From positions 1-22,469 of the IMG/VR virus record IMGVR_UViG_3300030104_007721: a stretch of DNA of 22,469 nucleotides. The stretch is one strand, 5' to 3'. Source of the stretch: a virus. A model generated the notes under the pieces. It was given only the letters and a program-made list of their open reading frames with translations, made no database searches and was not told the origin of the DNA. This document shows positions 1 to 7,769 of the stretch, piece after piece (position 1 is the first letter of the stretch; every line of letters begins with the position of its first letter). The position numbers and the translations under genes are program-made.

Positions 1-928
1 CTGCCGATAATAATATAACAGCATCAGCCATATTATATAAATAATTCATGTGAGAGTGGTGAAGTTTTTGATTTGAAATTAATACTGTTTCATCATCAAC
101 ACCCATAACATATTCTATTACAGCTGGTAAATCAGTACCATGTTCACTTCCAGGTTCTGTATGTAAAATAAATAAACATTTATTTCTTTCTTCCTCTGTT
201 AAACTATCAGTAAATAATTTCCAAGCTGCTATAGCATCAGGAATTGATTTACGTCTAATATTTCTAGAATTAAAAAATAATATAAAATCTTTATCTTTTC
301 CTTTAGTAAACCTATTTTTAAATGTTTGAAAATCTTTATCTTCTTCTTTTAATGGGAAGAATTTTCTAGTATCTAAACCATGAGGAACATATTTTATGAT
401 TTTATTTTTACATCTTTCTTCACCTAAAACAATTTCATTAATTACTTTTGTTTGTTTTGAAATACCAAATAAAGCATCACATGAATCATAAAATTCTTCA
501 TTATATTGAGGTGCAGGCATATCATCCCATATATTAAGATAAGCAATTGGAATTTCTTTTCTAATTTCCTCTTCCATATTAAATACCCACATAAAGTATC
601 TAGGATCTGTAATTAAAAATATAGCATCTGGTTTTTCGATTTTAATAACTTCTCTTAAGATATCAGGATTACCATAACTATCTACAGGGTATAATTTTAC
701 ATAAGCATCATCAATACCATTTTCTTTGTTAGTATCTTCTGATATATCTGCTACTTTACCTTTTTCAGGATGTTTTACAGATCCAGCTATTTGAACCCAA
801 TTATATCTATGAGAAGTATTTACTACAATTTCTCTACCAATTTGAGCAACTCCAGAATGAACTCTAATATCATCTGTTAGCAATAAAATTTTCTTCCTAT
901 CACTTTGTTTAATATAACCCTCTTTCAT
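1..928 (-). CDS. GT4-type glycosyltransferase (C-terminal part off the window)
   Basis: Partial gene: it starts with ATG at 928 and stays open to the window edge, giving about 309 residues. The N-terminus (KKILLLTDDIRVHSGVAQ) is the first beta strand and Gly-containing loop of a GT-B fold. Later come PHGLDTRKFFP and SRNIRRKSIPDAI, typical of the linker and donor-phosphate region of GT4 enzymes, and DAVILLSA begins the C-terminal donor-site region that is cut off. GT4 enzymes move a sugar from a nucleotide-sugar donor; the acceptor cannot be told here. It follows a ribbon-helix-helix gene by 6 bases and is probably in the clamp-loader operon. The target could be phage DNA, a virion protein or host glycan. 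The fold call is fairly firm; the role is unknown. Confidence 0.8.
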   Translation of the reverse strand, partial: MKEGYIKQSDRKKILLLTDDIRVHSGVAQIGREIVVNTSHRYNWVQIAGSVKHPEKGKVADISEDTNKENGIDDAYVKLYPVDSYGNPDILREVIKIEKPDAIFLITDPRYFMWVFNMEEEIRKEIPIAYLNIWDDMPAPQYNEEFYDSCDALFGISKQTKVINEIVLGEERCKNKIIKYVPHGLDTRKFFPLKEEDKDFQTFKNRFTKGKDKDFILFFNSRNIRRKSIPDAIAAWKLFTDSLTEEERNKCLFILHTEPGSEHGTDLPAVIEYVMGVDDETVLISNQKLHHSHMNYLYNMADAVILLSA

Positions 929-934
929 TTATTT

Positions 935-1129
935 TTATTCTTTAATTTCTAAGTTAATTTGATTGTTTATTTGTTTTCTAAAATCTTCATCTGTAAGATA
1001 CAAAAAGATAGCTCTATCAGCAAGCTTTTGGAAACTAAATTTTCTTTTTACACATTCAATTTTAAAATTTTCAAATAATTTACTTCTTACTTTAACACTA
1101 GTTAGTGTCATTTCTTTACTATTTGTCAT
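935..1129 (-). CDS. Small ribbon-helix-helix-like DNA-binding protein
   Basis: 64 residues, ATG start at 1129. Residues 8-18 (TLTSVKVRSKL) form a short beta strand with alternating polar residues, followed by helix 19-30, a turn and helix 33-46. This is the order expected for a ribbon-helix-helix (Arc/CopG) fold. The acidic/amide tail has no motif. Small RHH proteins usually bind operator DNA as dimers, so a transcriptional role is plausible. It lies 42 bases after the nuclease gene, and a short palindrome (1151-1166) sits in that gap. The assignment rests on secondary-structure pattern, not on a recognised family. Confidence 0.5.
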   Translation of the reverse strand: MTNSKEMTLTSVKVRSKLFENFKIECVKRKFSFQKLADRAIFLYLTDEDFRKQINNQINLEIKE

Positions 1130-1150
1130 AATTTTTATATTTTAATATTT

Positions 1151-1166
1151 GCATATACATATATGC
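1151..1166 (-). other. Short palindrome between nuclease and RHH genes
   Basis: GCATAT-N4-ATATGC, a 6-bp inverted repeat directly after the nuclease stop codon (1172-1174) and 21 bases before the RHH gene start. It could be a weak hairpin or an operator for the RHH protein. No T-run follows, so it is not a convincing terminator. Confidence 0.3.
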
Positions 1167-1171
1167 GGATT

Positions 1172-2116
1172 CTAAAAGGTTGCAGAACATAAATGAGTTT
1201 TATTGAATGCACACCAATTACAATTATTATTAGGATTATCAGGAGTTGGTTGATGATCTACTTCAGCATAACCTTCTCTATCGAATACTTTTGTTATAAA
1301 CTCATTTAAAGCATTTGTTGCTTTATTCATTTTTACTTTTCCAGATGCAGGGACAAATTGTTGGATCCTTGGTATTACATAATCTTCACTTTCCCATAAC
1401 TTACGTTTAACAATAAAAAATTCTATATTAATTTTTTCTAATGGAATGTTAAATGTTTCACTAAAAAACTTTTTGTATAATATAAGTTGGAATTGTTTAT
1501 CTTCATCCTTTTTAGCCCATTTACTCCATCCTTTTGTTGACGTTTTTATATCAATAATAGTCCATTCATCTAATGTTTCATTGTATAACACAACATCTAA
1601 ATAACCTTGGTATACTACGTTTGTATAGCGTTTATTAGGCGTAATAATTATTGGTACCTCACAACCAGCTAAGTATGTGTTTTTCTTTGAAAAATATCTT
1701 GATCTTTTTTTAATTAAATAATTAATAATGTTTACCCCATCTTCAAAAAATTCCCTTAATTCAACAGCATCACTAAAATGACTATTTCCATTTTTCTTAT
1801 ACTGTACCCTATATTCTTCTGATAGTTTTTCTTCAAATATTCCAATAATATTTTCTCTATCAGCTGCTGCCCCACTAACATCATACATTACTGTTAAATA
1901 GTGTTGTAAAGCTTCATGTAAAGCTGATCCAAATACAGTATGAATTGTAGGTGTATAGGTTTTATGACCTTCTTTGTATTGAAGTGACCATTTTTTAGGA
2001 CACTGTCTAAACATAGAAAGTTGTGAATAAGAAACATTTTTCTGAAACGCATGATTAATAGGTTCAGGATCGTAATTTCTTACTAGCTTTACTATAGCGG
2101 GGATTTTTTTAGCCAA
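1172..2116 (-). CDS. PD-(D/E)XK nuclease of the RecB/Cas4 type with Fe-S cysteines
   Basis: 314 residues. It has the Cas4/AddB-like layout: a first Cys at residue 39 (FRQCPKKW), the nuclease core GYLDVVLY...TIIDIKTSTKGW (Asp of motif II and D-x-K of motif III), then Q-rich QFQLILYKKFF. The C-terminal cluster C299-x2-C302-x7-C310 (CNWCAFNKTHLC) would complete a four-Cys iron-sulfur cluster with C39. Such enzymes are DNA exonucleases or helicase-nuclease parts used in phage recombination or host DNA breakdown. The start codon is TTG: it lies 3 bases after the stop of the upstream gene and in the same frame, and the next in-frame Met (residue 35) would cut off the conserved first region. It is transcribed with the Nmad1-like gene. 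The family is firm; the exact role is inferred. Confidence 0.85.
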   Translation of the reverse strand: MAKKIPAIVKLVRNYDPEPINHAFQKNVSYSQLSMFRQCPKKWSLQYKEGHKTYTPTIHTVFGSALHEALQHYLTVMYDVSGAAADRENIIGIFEEKLSEEYRVQYKKNGNSHFSDAVELREFFEDGVNIINYLIKKRSRYFSKKNTYLAGCEVPIIITPNKRYTNVVYQGYLDVVLYNETLDEWTIIDIKTSTKGWSKWAKKDEDKQFQLILYKKFFSETFNIPLEKINIEFFIVKRKLWESEDYVIPRIQQFVPASGKVKMNKATNALNEFITKVFDREGYAEVDHQPTPDNPNNNCNWCAFNKTHLCSATF

Positions 2117-2119
2117 AAC

Positions 2120-2545
2120 TTATTTTTTCCATTTATCACGTCCAACTAATAAACCAATAATACCATAATTAGCTATATCAATAAACGTGTCTTCCATTCC
2201 TTCTCCTTTAACATAGTTTTTACCATTTACAAGAAGATTTTTTAGTCTTGAAATTTTATCAGTAAGTCTAATTGCTAAACCTGTAAGAGAGAATTTTTTG
2301 TCTGCTTCAATTTTTAAATCACCACCTAATGAAATATTATTTAACCCATAGTCCATATGTTTAGCTGCAAACATTTCGTACATTTCAGATTGGATATTTT
2401 TAAATTCTTTAGATAATTCAGGGTATTCAGACTCAAATTCAGCTACTACATCACTTTGTAGTACTTCATTAACTACAACCCTTGATTTTCTATTTGATTT
2501 AATGTCTTCCTGCATTTCGTAGTATTTTTCAACTGTACTTCCCAT
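2120..2545 (-). CDS. Nmad1/DUF1599-like protein
   Basis: 141 residues, ATG overlapping the previous stop as TAATG. The C-terminal two thirds carry the pattern I associate with DUF1599 (nucleotide modification associated domain 1): KHMDYGLNN, then LTGLAIRLTDKISRLKNLL, then GMEDTFIDIANYGIIGLL. The order of a DYG motif, an R..DK..RL helix and an E.xD..D..NY helix is distinctive. The family has been linked by gene neighbourhood to phage base-modification systems, but I know of no proven reaction. It sits between an unknown gene and the PD-(D/E)XK nuclease. I recognise the pattern from memory; a profile search would settle it. Confidence 0.65.
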   Translation of the reverse strand: MGSTVEKYYEMQEDIKSNRKSRVVVNEVLQSDVVAEFESEYPELSKEFKNIQSEMYEMFAAKHMDYGLNNISLGGDLKIEADKKFSLTGLAIRLTDKISRLKNLLVNGKNYVKGEGMEDTFIDIANYGIIGLLVGRDKWKK

Positions 2546-2766
2546 TATATTACTTCTTTATTGTTAAAATATTTTTCTAAAATTTCTAGTCTTTCATCTG
2601 CTGATGATAATAATTTAAGTGTTTCAGTACAGTTATCCCAGTAATCTTTAGTTGAATGATCACCTATTCCTGCTGGGTGGTTTGTTAGTAGTTCAATACT
2701 AGCTAAAGCTTTATTTTTATCTGCTTCTGCTTCTGATTTTAAAAATTTGTATACTTGAATGTTCAT
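2545..2766 (-). CDS. Unknown 73-residue helical protein
   Basis: A short protein predicted to be almost all helix (residues 1-30 and 45-70) with no motif I recognise. It starts with an ATGA overlap on the gp62-like gene and ends with TAATG into the Nmad1-like gene, so it should be co-translated with both. High charge and lack of a hydrophobic segment suggest a cytoplasmic protein. No function can be given. Confidence 0.7.
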   Translation of the reverse strand: MNIQVYKFLKSEAEADKNKALASIELLTNHPAGIGDHSTKDYWDNCTETLKLLSSADERLEILEKYFNNKEVI

Positions 2767-3176
2767 GATTTAAATAATTTAGTTATTAATTTTTTTTCGG
2801 TTCCCATAGATAATAGAATATTTTTCACTTCTTTTTTACCTAAAATGTCAATATAATGATTTGCTTCACGATACCCACATTCAAAATAAGTAGCTATTAT
2901 ATCTAATAACTCTTTATTTTTATTTTTAATATTAGATTTAATGTATTTATTCCATACTTTCTTTTTAGGAATCATATTACAATAAAAATTATAAATTCCT
3001 ACTTTATCTGTAGGATGCATTCTTTGAGCTATATTAGCTATTTCAATATTTTTCTGCCCCATAGAAATAAACCTATGAACCATATAAGAATTCCAACTTT
3101 CCCAATCTTCATCTGAGAATTTAGATGATGTTGATTTATGTACTGTTATTTCATCTAACCAATCCCAGAGTTTCAT
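2763..3176 (-). CDS. Probable clamp-loader small subunit (T4 gp62-like)
   Basis: 137 residues. The layout resembles T4-type gp62: N-terminal LWDWLDEIT, then SYMVHRFISMG (compare the 'pf..NR..S' region), a helix, FYCNMIPKKKVWNKYIK (the 'yy.lp.kkr..kw.K' block) and a C-terminal helix pair, IIATYFECGYREANHYIDIL. In T4, gp62 joins four gp44 ATPase subunits to load the gp45 clamp. This genome has both gp44- and gp45-type genes, and this gene lies in the same transcription unit as the loader ATPase, four genes on. It overlaps the methyltransferase gene (ATGA). gp62 is poorly conserved, so the call rests on pattern plus context. Confidence 0.65.
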   Translation of the reverse strand: MKLWDWLDEITVHKSTSSKFSDEDWESWNSYMVHRFISMGQKNIEIANIAQRMHPTDKVGIYNFYCNMIPKKKVWNKYIKSNIKNKNKELLDIIATYFECGYREANHYIDILGKKEVKNILLSMGTEKKLITKLFKS

Positions 3177-3766
3177 ATGTTATATTCTTTAATATCTGAT
3201 TTCCATCCTCTATAATATAAATCTTGAGTAGCTTCATTTATACCCCAATATCCTCTTTGTAATCTATCCCAATGAGGAACTGATTTAAAATCAATAGGTG
3301 CTCTATTTTGATAAAAATCCTTCCATCCCTCTATTTTTGCTGTAAAAGGTGATGCATCAGGGTGGGCCTTTAAAGTACCATGTTCTCTTCTTCCTAAACC
3401 TGCGCAAGTCATAATAAACATACCACCAGGTTTTAAATGATTAACCATATTAGCAATTGTTAAATCATAAAATGGATCATGTTCAAATACTTCAAAAGCA
3501 GATACTACATCAAATTTTTCATCACTTCTATAATCATGTCCTCTACCAATCCAAGTAGTATATTTATTATGTTTGTGGTAATTGTATTGAGGTTCATATA
3601 ATAACCCATCTTCAAGATCAACACCCACCCATTCACATTCTCTAACATGAGAAGAAGGATGAGGTGATCCATTAATTGATCCTATATCTAACCATCTCTT
3701 TTGGTAAAAAAGTTCAGGGTGAAGACATTTAGTCTCATGGATGAAGTGCATGGGTTCGTGGTGCAT
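3173..3766 (-). CDS. Class I SAM-dependent methyltransferase
   Basis: 197 residues, TAATG overlap with the gene before. The Rossmann-fold methyltransferase motifs are present in order: motif I WLDIGSINGS (residues 25-34, SAM-binding glycines), motif II ECEWVGVDLEDG (acidic residue at the end of strand 2), motif IV FDVVSAFEVFEHD and the post-motif LKPGGMFIMTCAG. The sequence resembles Methyltransf_11/23 types acting on small molecules or sugars more than DNA methylases, as no DPPY/NPPY motif is seen. The acceptor is unknown. Its operon also holds a GT4 glycosyltransferase, so surface or base sugar decoration is possible but unproven. Confidence 0.8.
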   Translation of the reverse strand: MHHEPMHFIHETKCLHPELFYQKRWLDIGSINGSPHPSSHVRECEWVGVDLEDGLLYEPQYNYHKHNKYTTWIGRGHDYRSDEKFDVVSAFEVFEHDPFYDLTIANMVNHLKPGGMFIMTCAGLGRREHGTLKAHPDASPFTAKIEGWKDFYQNRAPIDFKSVPHWDRLQRGYWGINEATQDLYYRGWKSDIKEYNI

Positions 3767-4020
3767 TATACTATAGTATGATTTTTATATTCATCTCTTA
3801 ATTCAACTGGAATTGTTGATTCTAATATTTTACCTGTTCCTGGGTCAAAAAATACAGGAATAGGCATAATTGCATCTTCATCTGCACCTACTACAAATTT
3901 AGATACCTTACGTAATAATACTCCTTGTTGGAAAATTACTTCACCATTAGGGGTTTCAATTGATGTAGTGTTTTTAACATCTACATTTAAATTCATTTGT
4001 TGATTTTGTTGTTTAGCCAT
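3766..4020 (-). CDS. Unknown 84-residue protein
   Basis: After a Gln/Asn-rich N-terminus (residues 1-14) comes a beta-rich stretch with TPNGEVIFQQGVLLRKVSKF and IPVFFDPGTGKIL. No family recognised and no membrane segment. It begins 1 base after the stop of the small membrane protein gene and overlaps the methyltransferase start as TAATG. It may be a small virion or accessory protein; nothing in the sequence decides this. Confidence 0.65.
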   Translation of the reverse strand: MAKQQNQQMNLNVDVKNTTSIETPNGEVIFQQGVLLRKVSKFVVGADEDAIMPIPVFFDPGTGKILESTIPVELRDEYKNHTIV

Positions 4021-4021
4021 T

Positions 4022-4213
4022 TTATTTATTTTTGTTTTTATTATAATCTATTAAAAATCCTATCGCTACTAAAATATTTAAACCTGCACTAGCGATTATT
4101 TCATGCAAGTCTTGATATACATTTAAACTTAGGTGTACATGCCCTATTACCCAAAATGGTATTGCCATTTGTTGACTATACCATATTAAAGCAAATTCTA
4201 TAAACTTCTTCAT
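4022..4213 (-). CDS. Small membrane protein, 63 residues
   Basis: Two hydrophobic stretches (about residues 5-27 and 40-56, the latter AGLNILVAIGFLIDY) separated by a polar HLSLNVYQDLHE segment, with a basic KNKNK tail. This predicts one or two membrane passes with the tail inside. TAATG overlap with the clamp loader stop shows coupled translation. No family recognised. Confidence 0.65.
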   Translation of the reverse strand: MKKFIEFALIWYSQQMAIPFWVIGHVHLSLNVYQDLHEIIASAGLNILVAIGFLIDYNKNKNK

Positions 4214-5124
4214 TAAACATTAATTAATTGATTTATTAATGCCATACAATTAATTTCTTTATCAATTCTAAAATTAGATTGATATGAATACTCATTAATA
4301 TGATATGCTACCATTCCTTCTTTACCTAAAGCAAATATATGAGCATGATCATAAAGGTATCTATATAATTCTTCAAAATCTTGAACATTTGCATCTGCAA
4401 TTATTTGTCTAATAGTATTAAATCTTGGTTCATCATTAGATAATTCTTTTAATACTTTTCTCATATAACCTGATGATACTAATGTTGCTTTATCTACAGT
4501 AATTGTATCCCCATCTATATTTGAAACCTGTAATGTATTGAGTACTTTACGAATATCTGGGTAATGTTGGTTAATAACTAACTTTAAATCATCAGCCCCC
4601 ATTCCTAATTCTTCACTTTTAAGAATATCCATAACATGGTAAACTATGTCTTGTTTTGATGGTGGGATAACTTTTAGTACTTGACACCTTGATTGTAAAG
4701 GATCAATTACACGTTCAATATAATTACAAGTCATTATGAATCTAGTAGTACGTGAAAATGTTTCAATTATATTTCTAAGCGATGCTTGTGCTTGAATTGT
4801 AAGAAAATCCGCTTCATCTAAGATAATAACTTTAAGGGGTTTAAACGATGCAACTGAGGCAAAACCTGAGACTTTATCCCTAATAGTTTCAATACCACGC
4901 TCATCAGAAGCATTAATATATAAGTAATCACAATCTAAGCTATTAACAATAATCTTTGCTAATGTTGTTTTACCAGTTCCTGCGGGTCCATAAAATATAA
5001 AATTTTGTATATCATTTTGATTTAAATATGCAGATATAGATTTTTTTATACTTTCGTTGCCAACATAATTATTTAATGTTTTGGGTCTATATTTTTCAAC
5101 CCATAGTGAATGTTCTTTACTCAT
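4213..5124 (-). CDS. 44: Clamp-loader ATPase large subunit (T4 gp44-like, RFC family)
   Basis: 303 residues. An AAA+ clamp loader: N-terminal LWVEKYRPKTLNNYVG (RFC box II), Walker A GPAGTGKT (residues 46-53), Walker B VIILDEAD (99-106), sensor 1 around FIMTCNY (129-135) and the SRC arginine-finger motif (145-147) diagnostic of clamp loaders. It hydrolyses ATP to open the sliding clamp and place it on primed DNA. Length is close to T4 gp44 (319). Partners are the gp62-like protein (2763-3176) and the clamp (8270-9004). It is the first gene after a strong promoter (5139-5169). Its start region shares a 19-base identity with the MazG-like gene. Confidence 0.95.
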   Translation of the reverse strand: MSKEHSLWVEKYRPKTLNNYVGNESIKKSISAYLNQNDIQNFIFYGPAGTGKTTLAKIIVNSLDCDYLYINASDERGIETIRDKVSGFASVASFKPLKVIILDEADFLTIQAQASLRNIIETFSRTTRFIMTCNYIERVIDPLQSRCQVLKVIPPSKQDIVYHVMDILKSEELGMGADDLKLVINQHYPDIRKVLNTLQVSNIDGDTITVDKATLVSSGYMRKVLKELSNDEPRFNTIRQIIADANVQDFEELYRYLYDHAHIFALGKEGMVAYHINEYSYQSNFRIDKEINCMALINQLINV

Positions 5125-5138
5125 AACTTTTATTTAAT

Positions 5139-5169
5139 GTAATATACGAATTAAAGTTAAAAATTCCAA
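5139..5169 (-). promoter_or_regulatory. Promoter for the clamp-loader operon
   Basis: Minus strand TTGG (5166-5169), 15-base spacer, then TTCGTATATTAC (5139-5150), ending 14 bases before the clamp-loader ATG. Equivalent to TTG-N20-TATATTAC, close to the Bacteroidota TTG / TAnnTTTG promoter. The same arrangement with identical spacing occurs at four other gene-start gaps in this window. Confidence 0.7.
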
Positions 5170-5176
5170 ATTAAGT

Positions 5177-5449
5177 TTAAATTCCTTGTCTAAATTCTCC
5201 ATACATACCATATACTTTTGGAGCTTCTTTTTTTACTTCTACCTTAGATGTTTGTATTGCATATAGTTTACTATCAAGAGGATCTAATCTATAAGCACCA
5301 CTAAAACTCGTTTGGTGGAAAAAAGCTTCTAAAGCATCTGTTAAATTAGGAAATACTTCTTTTTTAGGATCACCAACTAGAGTCCACCTGTCTCCAGGTG
5401 GTACTCTTGTGGCAATCAACTCATTATGTTCAACTACTTTTTTCTCCAT
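5177..5449 (-). CDS. Unknown 90-residue protein after groEL
   Basis: No family recognised. Residues 10-75 look like a small alpha/beta domain (IATRVPPGDRWTLVGDP...VFPNLTDALEAFFHQ...GAYRLDPLDSKLYAIQ). The tail KVYGMYGEFRQGI is Gly/Tyr-rich. It starts 2 bases after groEL stops, so it is the last gene of the chaperone operon; the next promoter follows at once. It could be a chaperone accessory or simply a rider. Confidence 0.65.
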   Translation of the reverse strand: MEKKVVEHNELIATRVPPGDRWTLVGDPKKEVFPNLTDALEAFFHQTSFSGAYRLDPLDSKLYAIQTSKVEVKKEAPKVYGMYGEFRQGI

Positions 5450-5451
5450 TA

Positions 5452-7098
5452 TTAAAACCCATTAGTTAAAGGTGCTGTTGAGTGTGGTTCTGGTTCCTTT
5501 TGATTTTCATCATCAACTACTACACATTCTGTTAATAATACTGTTCCTGCTACTGAACATGCATTTTCTAAAGCTGCGATTGTAACCTTTGTTGGGTCTA
5601 AAATCCCTGCTTCTTCCATATTAACAGTTATACCTCTACTTAAATCATAACCAGCCCAATAATCATCTCCACTATTACAAAGATCATTTGCTAACATTTC
5701 AGCATTAGTATTTTCATACCCAGCGTTAAGTAATATTTGATTAAATGGTTTTCTACATGCTTTTTTTACTATTTTATATCCTAAAGAATTAGTATCTAAT
5801 CCATTAGAAGCATATAATAAAGCAGCTCCACCACCAGGTACTATACCATTTTCTAATGCGGCTTTAGTTGCGTGTAAAGCATCATCAACTCTATCTTTTT
5901 TCTCATGCATTTCAACTTCAGTAAATCCTCCAACATGAACTATAGAAACACCACCCACCATTTTTGCTAAACGATTCTGGAGATGTTCTACAACATATTT
6001 AGAATCTGCAATTTCAATTTGATTTTGAATATCTGATACTCTTTGTGATATTGCTTCTTCATCTCCTTTACCATCAACAATTGTAGTTTGTTCTTTAGTA
6101 ATAGTTACAGCACGAGCTTCACCAAACCATTCCCAACTAAATTTATCAAGTTTCATTCCTTTATTTTTATCAAATACAGTACCACCTGTTAAAGCAGCAA
6201 TATCTTCTAAAATAAGTTTCTTTTTATCCCCAAAATCAGGTGCTTTTACAGCAGCAACTTTAAGAATACCTCTTGCTTTATTTACAATAAGAGTTGCTAA
6301 AGCTTCTCCATCAATATCATCAGCAATAATTAGTAATGATTTATTAGCATTAGAAACACTTTCTAAAATTGGCAATAAATCTTTTACTTGAGTAAATTTA
6401 TGATCTGCTATTAAAACATAAGTATCTTCAAGTGTACAAGTCATATCTGAATTATTAGTAACAAAAAAGTGAGATTTATATCCTCTATCAAACTGCATAC
6501 CTTCAACAGTTTCTAAATATGTTTCACCTGATTTACTTTCTTCAATATGTACTACTCCATCTCTACCTACCTTTTCAATAGCAGTAGCAATTAATTTTCC
6601 TATTTCAACATCATTATTTGCTGATATAGTAGCTATTTGTTGTAATTGTTCTTCACTAGAAATTTCTTTTGAAATATTTTCTTTAACAATATTAATTACT
6701 TCTTTAACGGCATCTTCAATCTCACGTTTGAGTTGAACTGCGTTTTCACCATTATTTAAATGGTTTAATCCTTCTTTAATTAGTTCACGTGCTAAAACAG
6801 TAGCGGTAGTTGTTCCATCACCTGCTTTTGTGTGTGTTTGTTTAGCAGCATATTTTACTAATTGAGCTCCAAGGTTTTTTACATATCCGTTTACTGTAAT
6901 ATTTCTAGCTACAGTAACACCATCTTTAGTATGTGTAGGTTTATAATTATCATCATAACCATTTACATCTATTAATACATTTCTCCCATTAGGTCCTAAT
7001 GTACATGCAACGGCGTCAGCTAAGATATTAATTCCTTTCATTACCTCAGCTCTTGCTTCTGGTCCAAAATGAACCTCTTTATTATTTGGTACTGGCAT
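5452..7098 (-). CDS. groEL: Phage-encoded chaperonin GroEL
   Basis: 548 residues, the same length as bacterial GroEL. ATP-site motifs are intact: LGPNGRNV (residues 34-41), TKDGVTVA with the catalytic Asp (59) and GDGTTTAT (93-100). The equatorial closing motif [11 protein letters not shown] and the [10 protein letters not shown] hinge are also present. Differences from host GroEL: a 4-7 residue insertion around NGYDDNYKP before the catalytic Asp, and a C-terminus ending PLTNGF without the flexible GGM repeats. It should form the folding ring with GroES (13 bases upstream) and may fold phage polymerase or virion proteins. Divergence across the apical domain suggests a long viral history rather than a recent host pick-up. 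Confidence 0.96.
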   Translation of the reverse strand: MPVPNNKEVHFGPEARAEVMKGINILADAVACTLGPNGRNVLIDVNGYDDNYKPTHTKDGVTVARNITVNGYVKNLGAQLVKYAAKQTHTKAGDGTTTATVLARELIKEGLNHLNNGENAVQLKREIEDAVKEVINIVKENISKEISSEEQLQQIATISANNDVEIGKLIATAIEKVGRDGVVHIEESKSGETYLETVEGMQFDRGYKSHFFVTNNSDMTCTLEDTYVLIADHKFTQVKDLLPILESVSNANKSLLIIADDIDGEALATLIVNKARGILKVAAVKAPDFGDKKKLILEDIAALTGGTVFDKNKGMKLDKFSWEWFGEARAVTITKEQTTIVDGKGDEEAISQRVSDIQNQIEIADSKYVVEHLQNRLAKMVGGVSIVHVGGFTEVEMHEKKDRVDDALHATKAALENGIVPGGGAALLYASNGLDTNSLGYKIVKKACRKPFNQILLNAGYENTNAEMLANDLCNSGDDYWAGYDLSRGITVNMEEAGILDPTKVTIAALENACSVAGTVLLTECVVVDDENQKEPEPHSTAPLTNGF

Positions 7099-7110
7099 TT
7101 TATTTTTGTT

Positions 7111-7401
7111 TTATTTGTTAATTTTAGCTAATATTTGATTTTCAGGTCCTACCCAATATTCTTCTCCATCATAAGGTAATTTTGTAAAACCTTGTGTTGG
7201 TAATACTACTATATCACCTACTTTACTAATAGTTTTAGTAAATTCACCTGTGATGGTTGGTTGTCCAGGTCCCACAGATATAACTTCTCCTGTTTGATTT
7301 TTTTCATTACCCATATCAGGAACAATAATATTGCCATGTTGGGTTTCTTCTGCCTCTATTGGTTTAACAATAACGGCATTAAATAGTGCTTCTAATTTCA
7401 T
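7111..7401 (-). CDS. groES: Phage-encoded co-chaperonin GroES
   Basis: 96 residues, the usual size. Features: N-terminal LFNAVIVKPIEAEE, the mobile loop QHGNIIVPD (IIVP being the GroEL-binding tripeptide region), GEVISVGPG and the closing YDGEEYWVGPENQILAKI strand. It caps the GroEL ring. It overlaps the upstream unknown gene by ATGA and is followed by groEL 12 bases later, so the pair is co-expressed as in bacteria. Confidence 0.95.
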   Translation of the reverse strand: MKLEALFNAVIVKPIEAEETQHGNIIVPDMGNEKNQTGEVISVGPGQPTITGEFTKTISKVGDIVVLPTQGFTKLPYDGEEYWVGPENQILAKINK

Positions 7402-7694
7402 AGTCCTTTAAAATTTTGTAGTTGTTTTAATTCAATTAATATTTCATCCCACCTATTAACATATTCTTTTATACTTTTATAATGATCTTTTTCATTATTT
7501 AGCTTTAATGTTGCTACTTTTTGTAAAGAAGCTCCAAATGAAGAATAATGTCCTAAAGGTTTTTCGTAATTTTTACCTTTACTTCCTTTTTCTAGGTATT
7601 TTTCTTGAGGTGTTACAACCTCGTACACTGTATAACAGTGAGTATCTTTACCTATAAAATAAGGTTCTAAAATTGAGTCTGTGATTTTTGGCAT
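7398..7694 (-). CDS. Unknown 98-residue protein, first gene of the groES-groEL unit
   Basis: No family recognised. Residues 8-32 (LEPYFIGKDTHCYTVYEVVTPQ) suggest two beta strands; residues 60-95 are helical and charged. No membrane segment. It starts 26 bases after a promoter (7719-7749) and overlaps groES by ATGA, so it is the leading cistron of the chaperonin operon. Its conserved-looking aromatic core hints at a real fold. Confidence 0.65.
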   Translation of the reverse strand: MPKITDSILEPYFIGKDTHCYTVYEVVTPQEKYLEKGSKGKNYEKPLGHYSSFGASLQKVATLKLNNEKDHYKSIKEYVNRWDEILIELKQLQNFKGL

Positions 7695-7718
7695 ATAACT
7701 TTTTTTTAATTTATAACG

Positions 7719-7749
7719 GTAATATACGAAAGTTTATAATATAAACCAA
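7719..7749 (-). promoter_or_regulatory. Promoter for the groES-groEL operon with an inverted repeat in the spacer
   Basis: Minus strand TTGG (7746-7749), 15-base spacer, TTCGTATATTAC (7719-7730). The spacer plus the last base of the upstream box is a 7-bp inverted repeat, GTTTATA-N1-TATAAAC (7732-7746), not found in the other four promoters, and a candidate operator. Confidence 0.65.
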
Positions 7750-7769
7750 CCTAAGGGCGCTTTTAGGTT
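7748..7769 (-). terminator. Hairpin at the end of hsp20, possible weak terminator
   Basis: Stem AACCTAA (7763-7769 on the minus strand) pairs with TTAGGTT (7748-7754) around an 8-base GC-rich loop. The stem takes in part of the hsp20 stop codon (7768-7770). Only a mixed T/A tract follows, so termination would be partial. Its 3' arm overlaps the TTGG box of the next promoter. Confidence 0.45.

Noticed and set aside
963-1145. Plus-strand open frames such as 963-1145, 12986-13273, 20467-20664 and 21217-21462
   Set aside because: Each lies antisense to a supported minus-strand gene and gives Leu/Ile/Phe/Ser-rich translations typical of reverse-strand AT-rich DNA.
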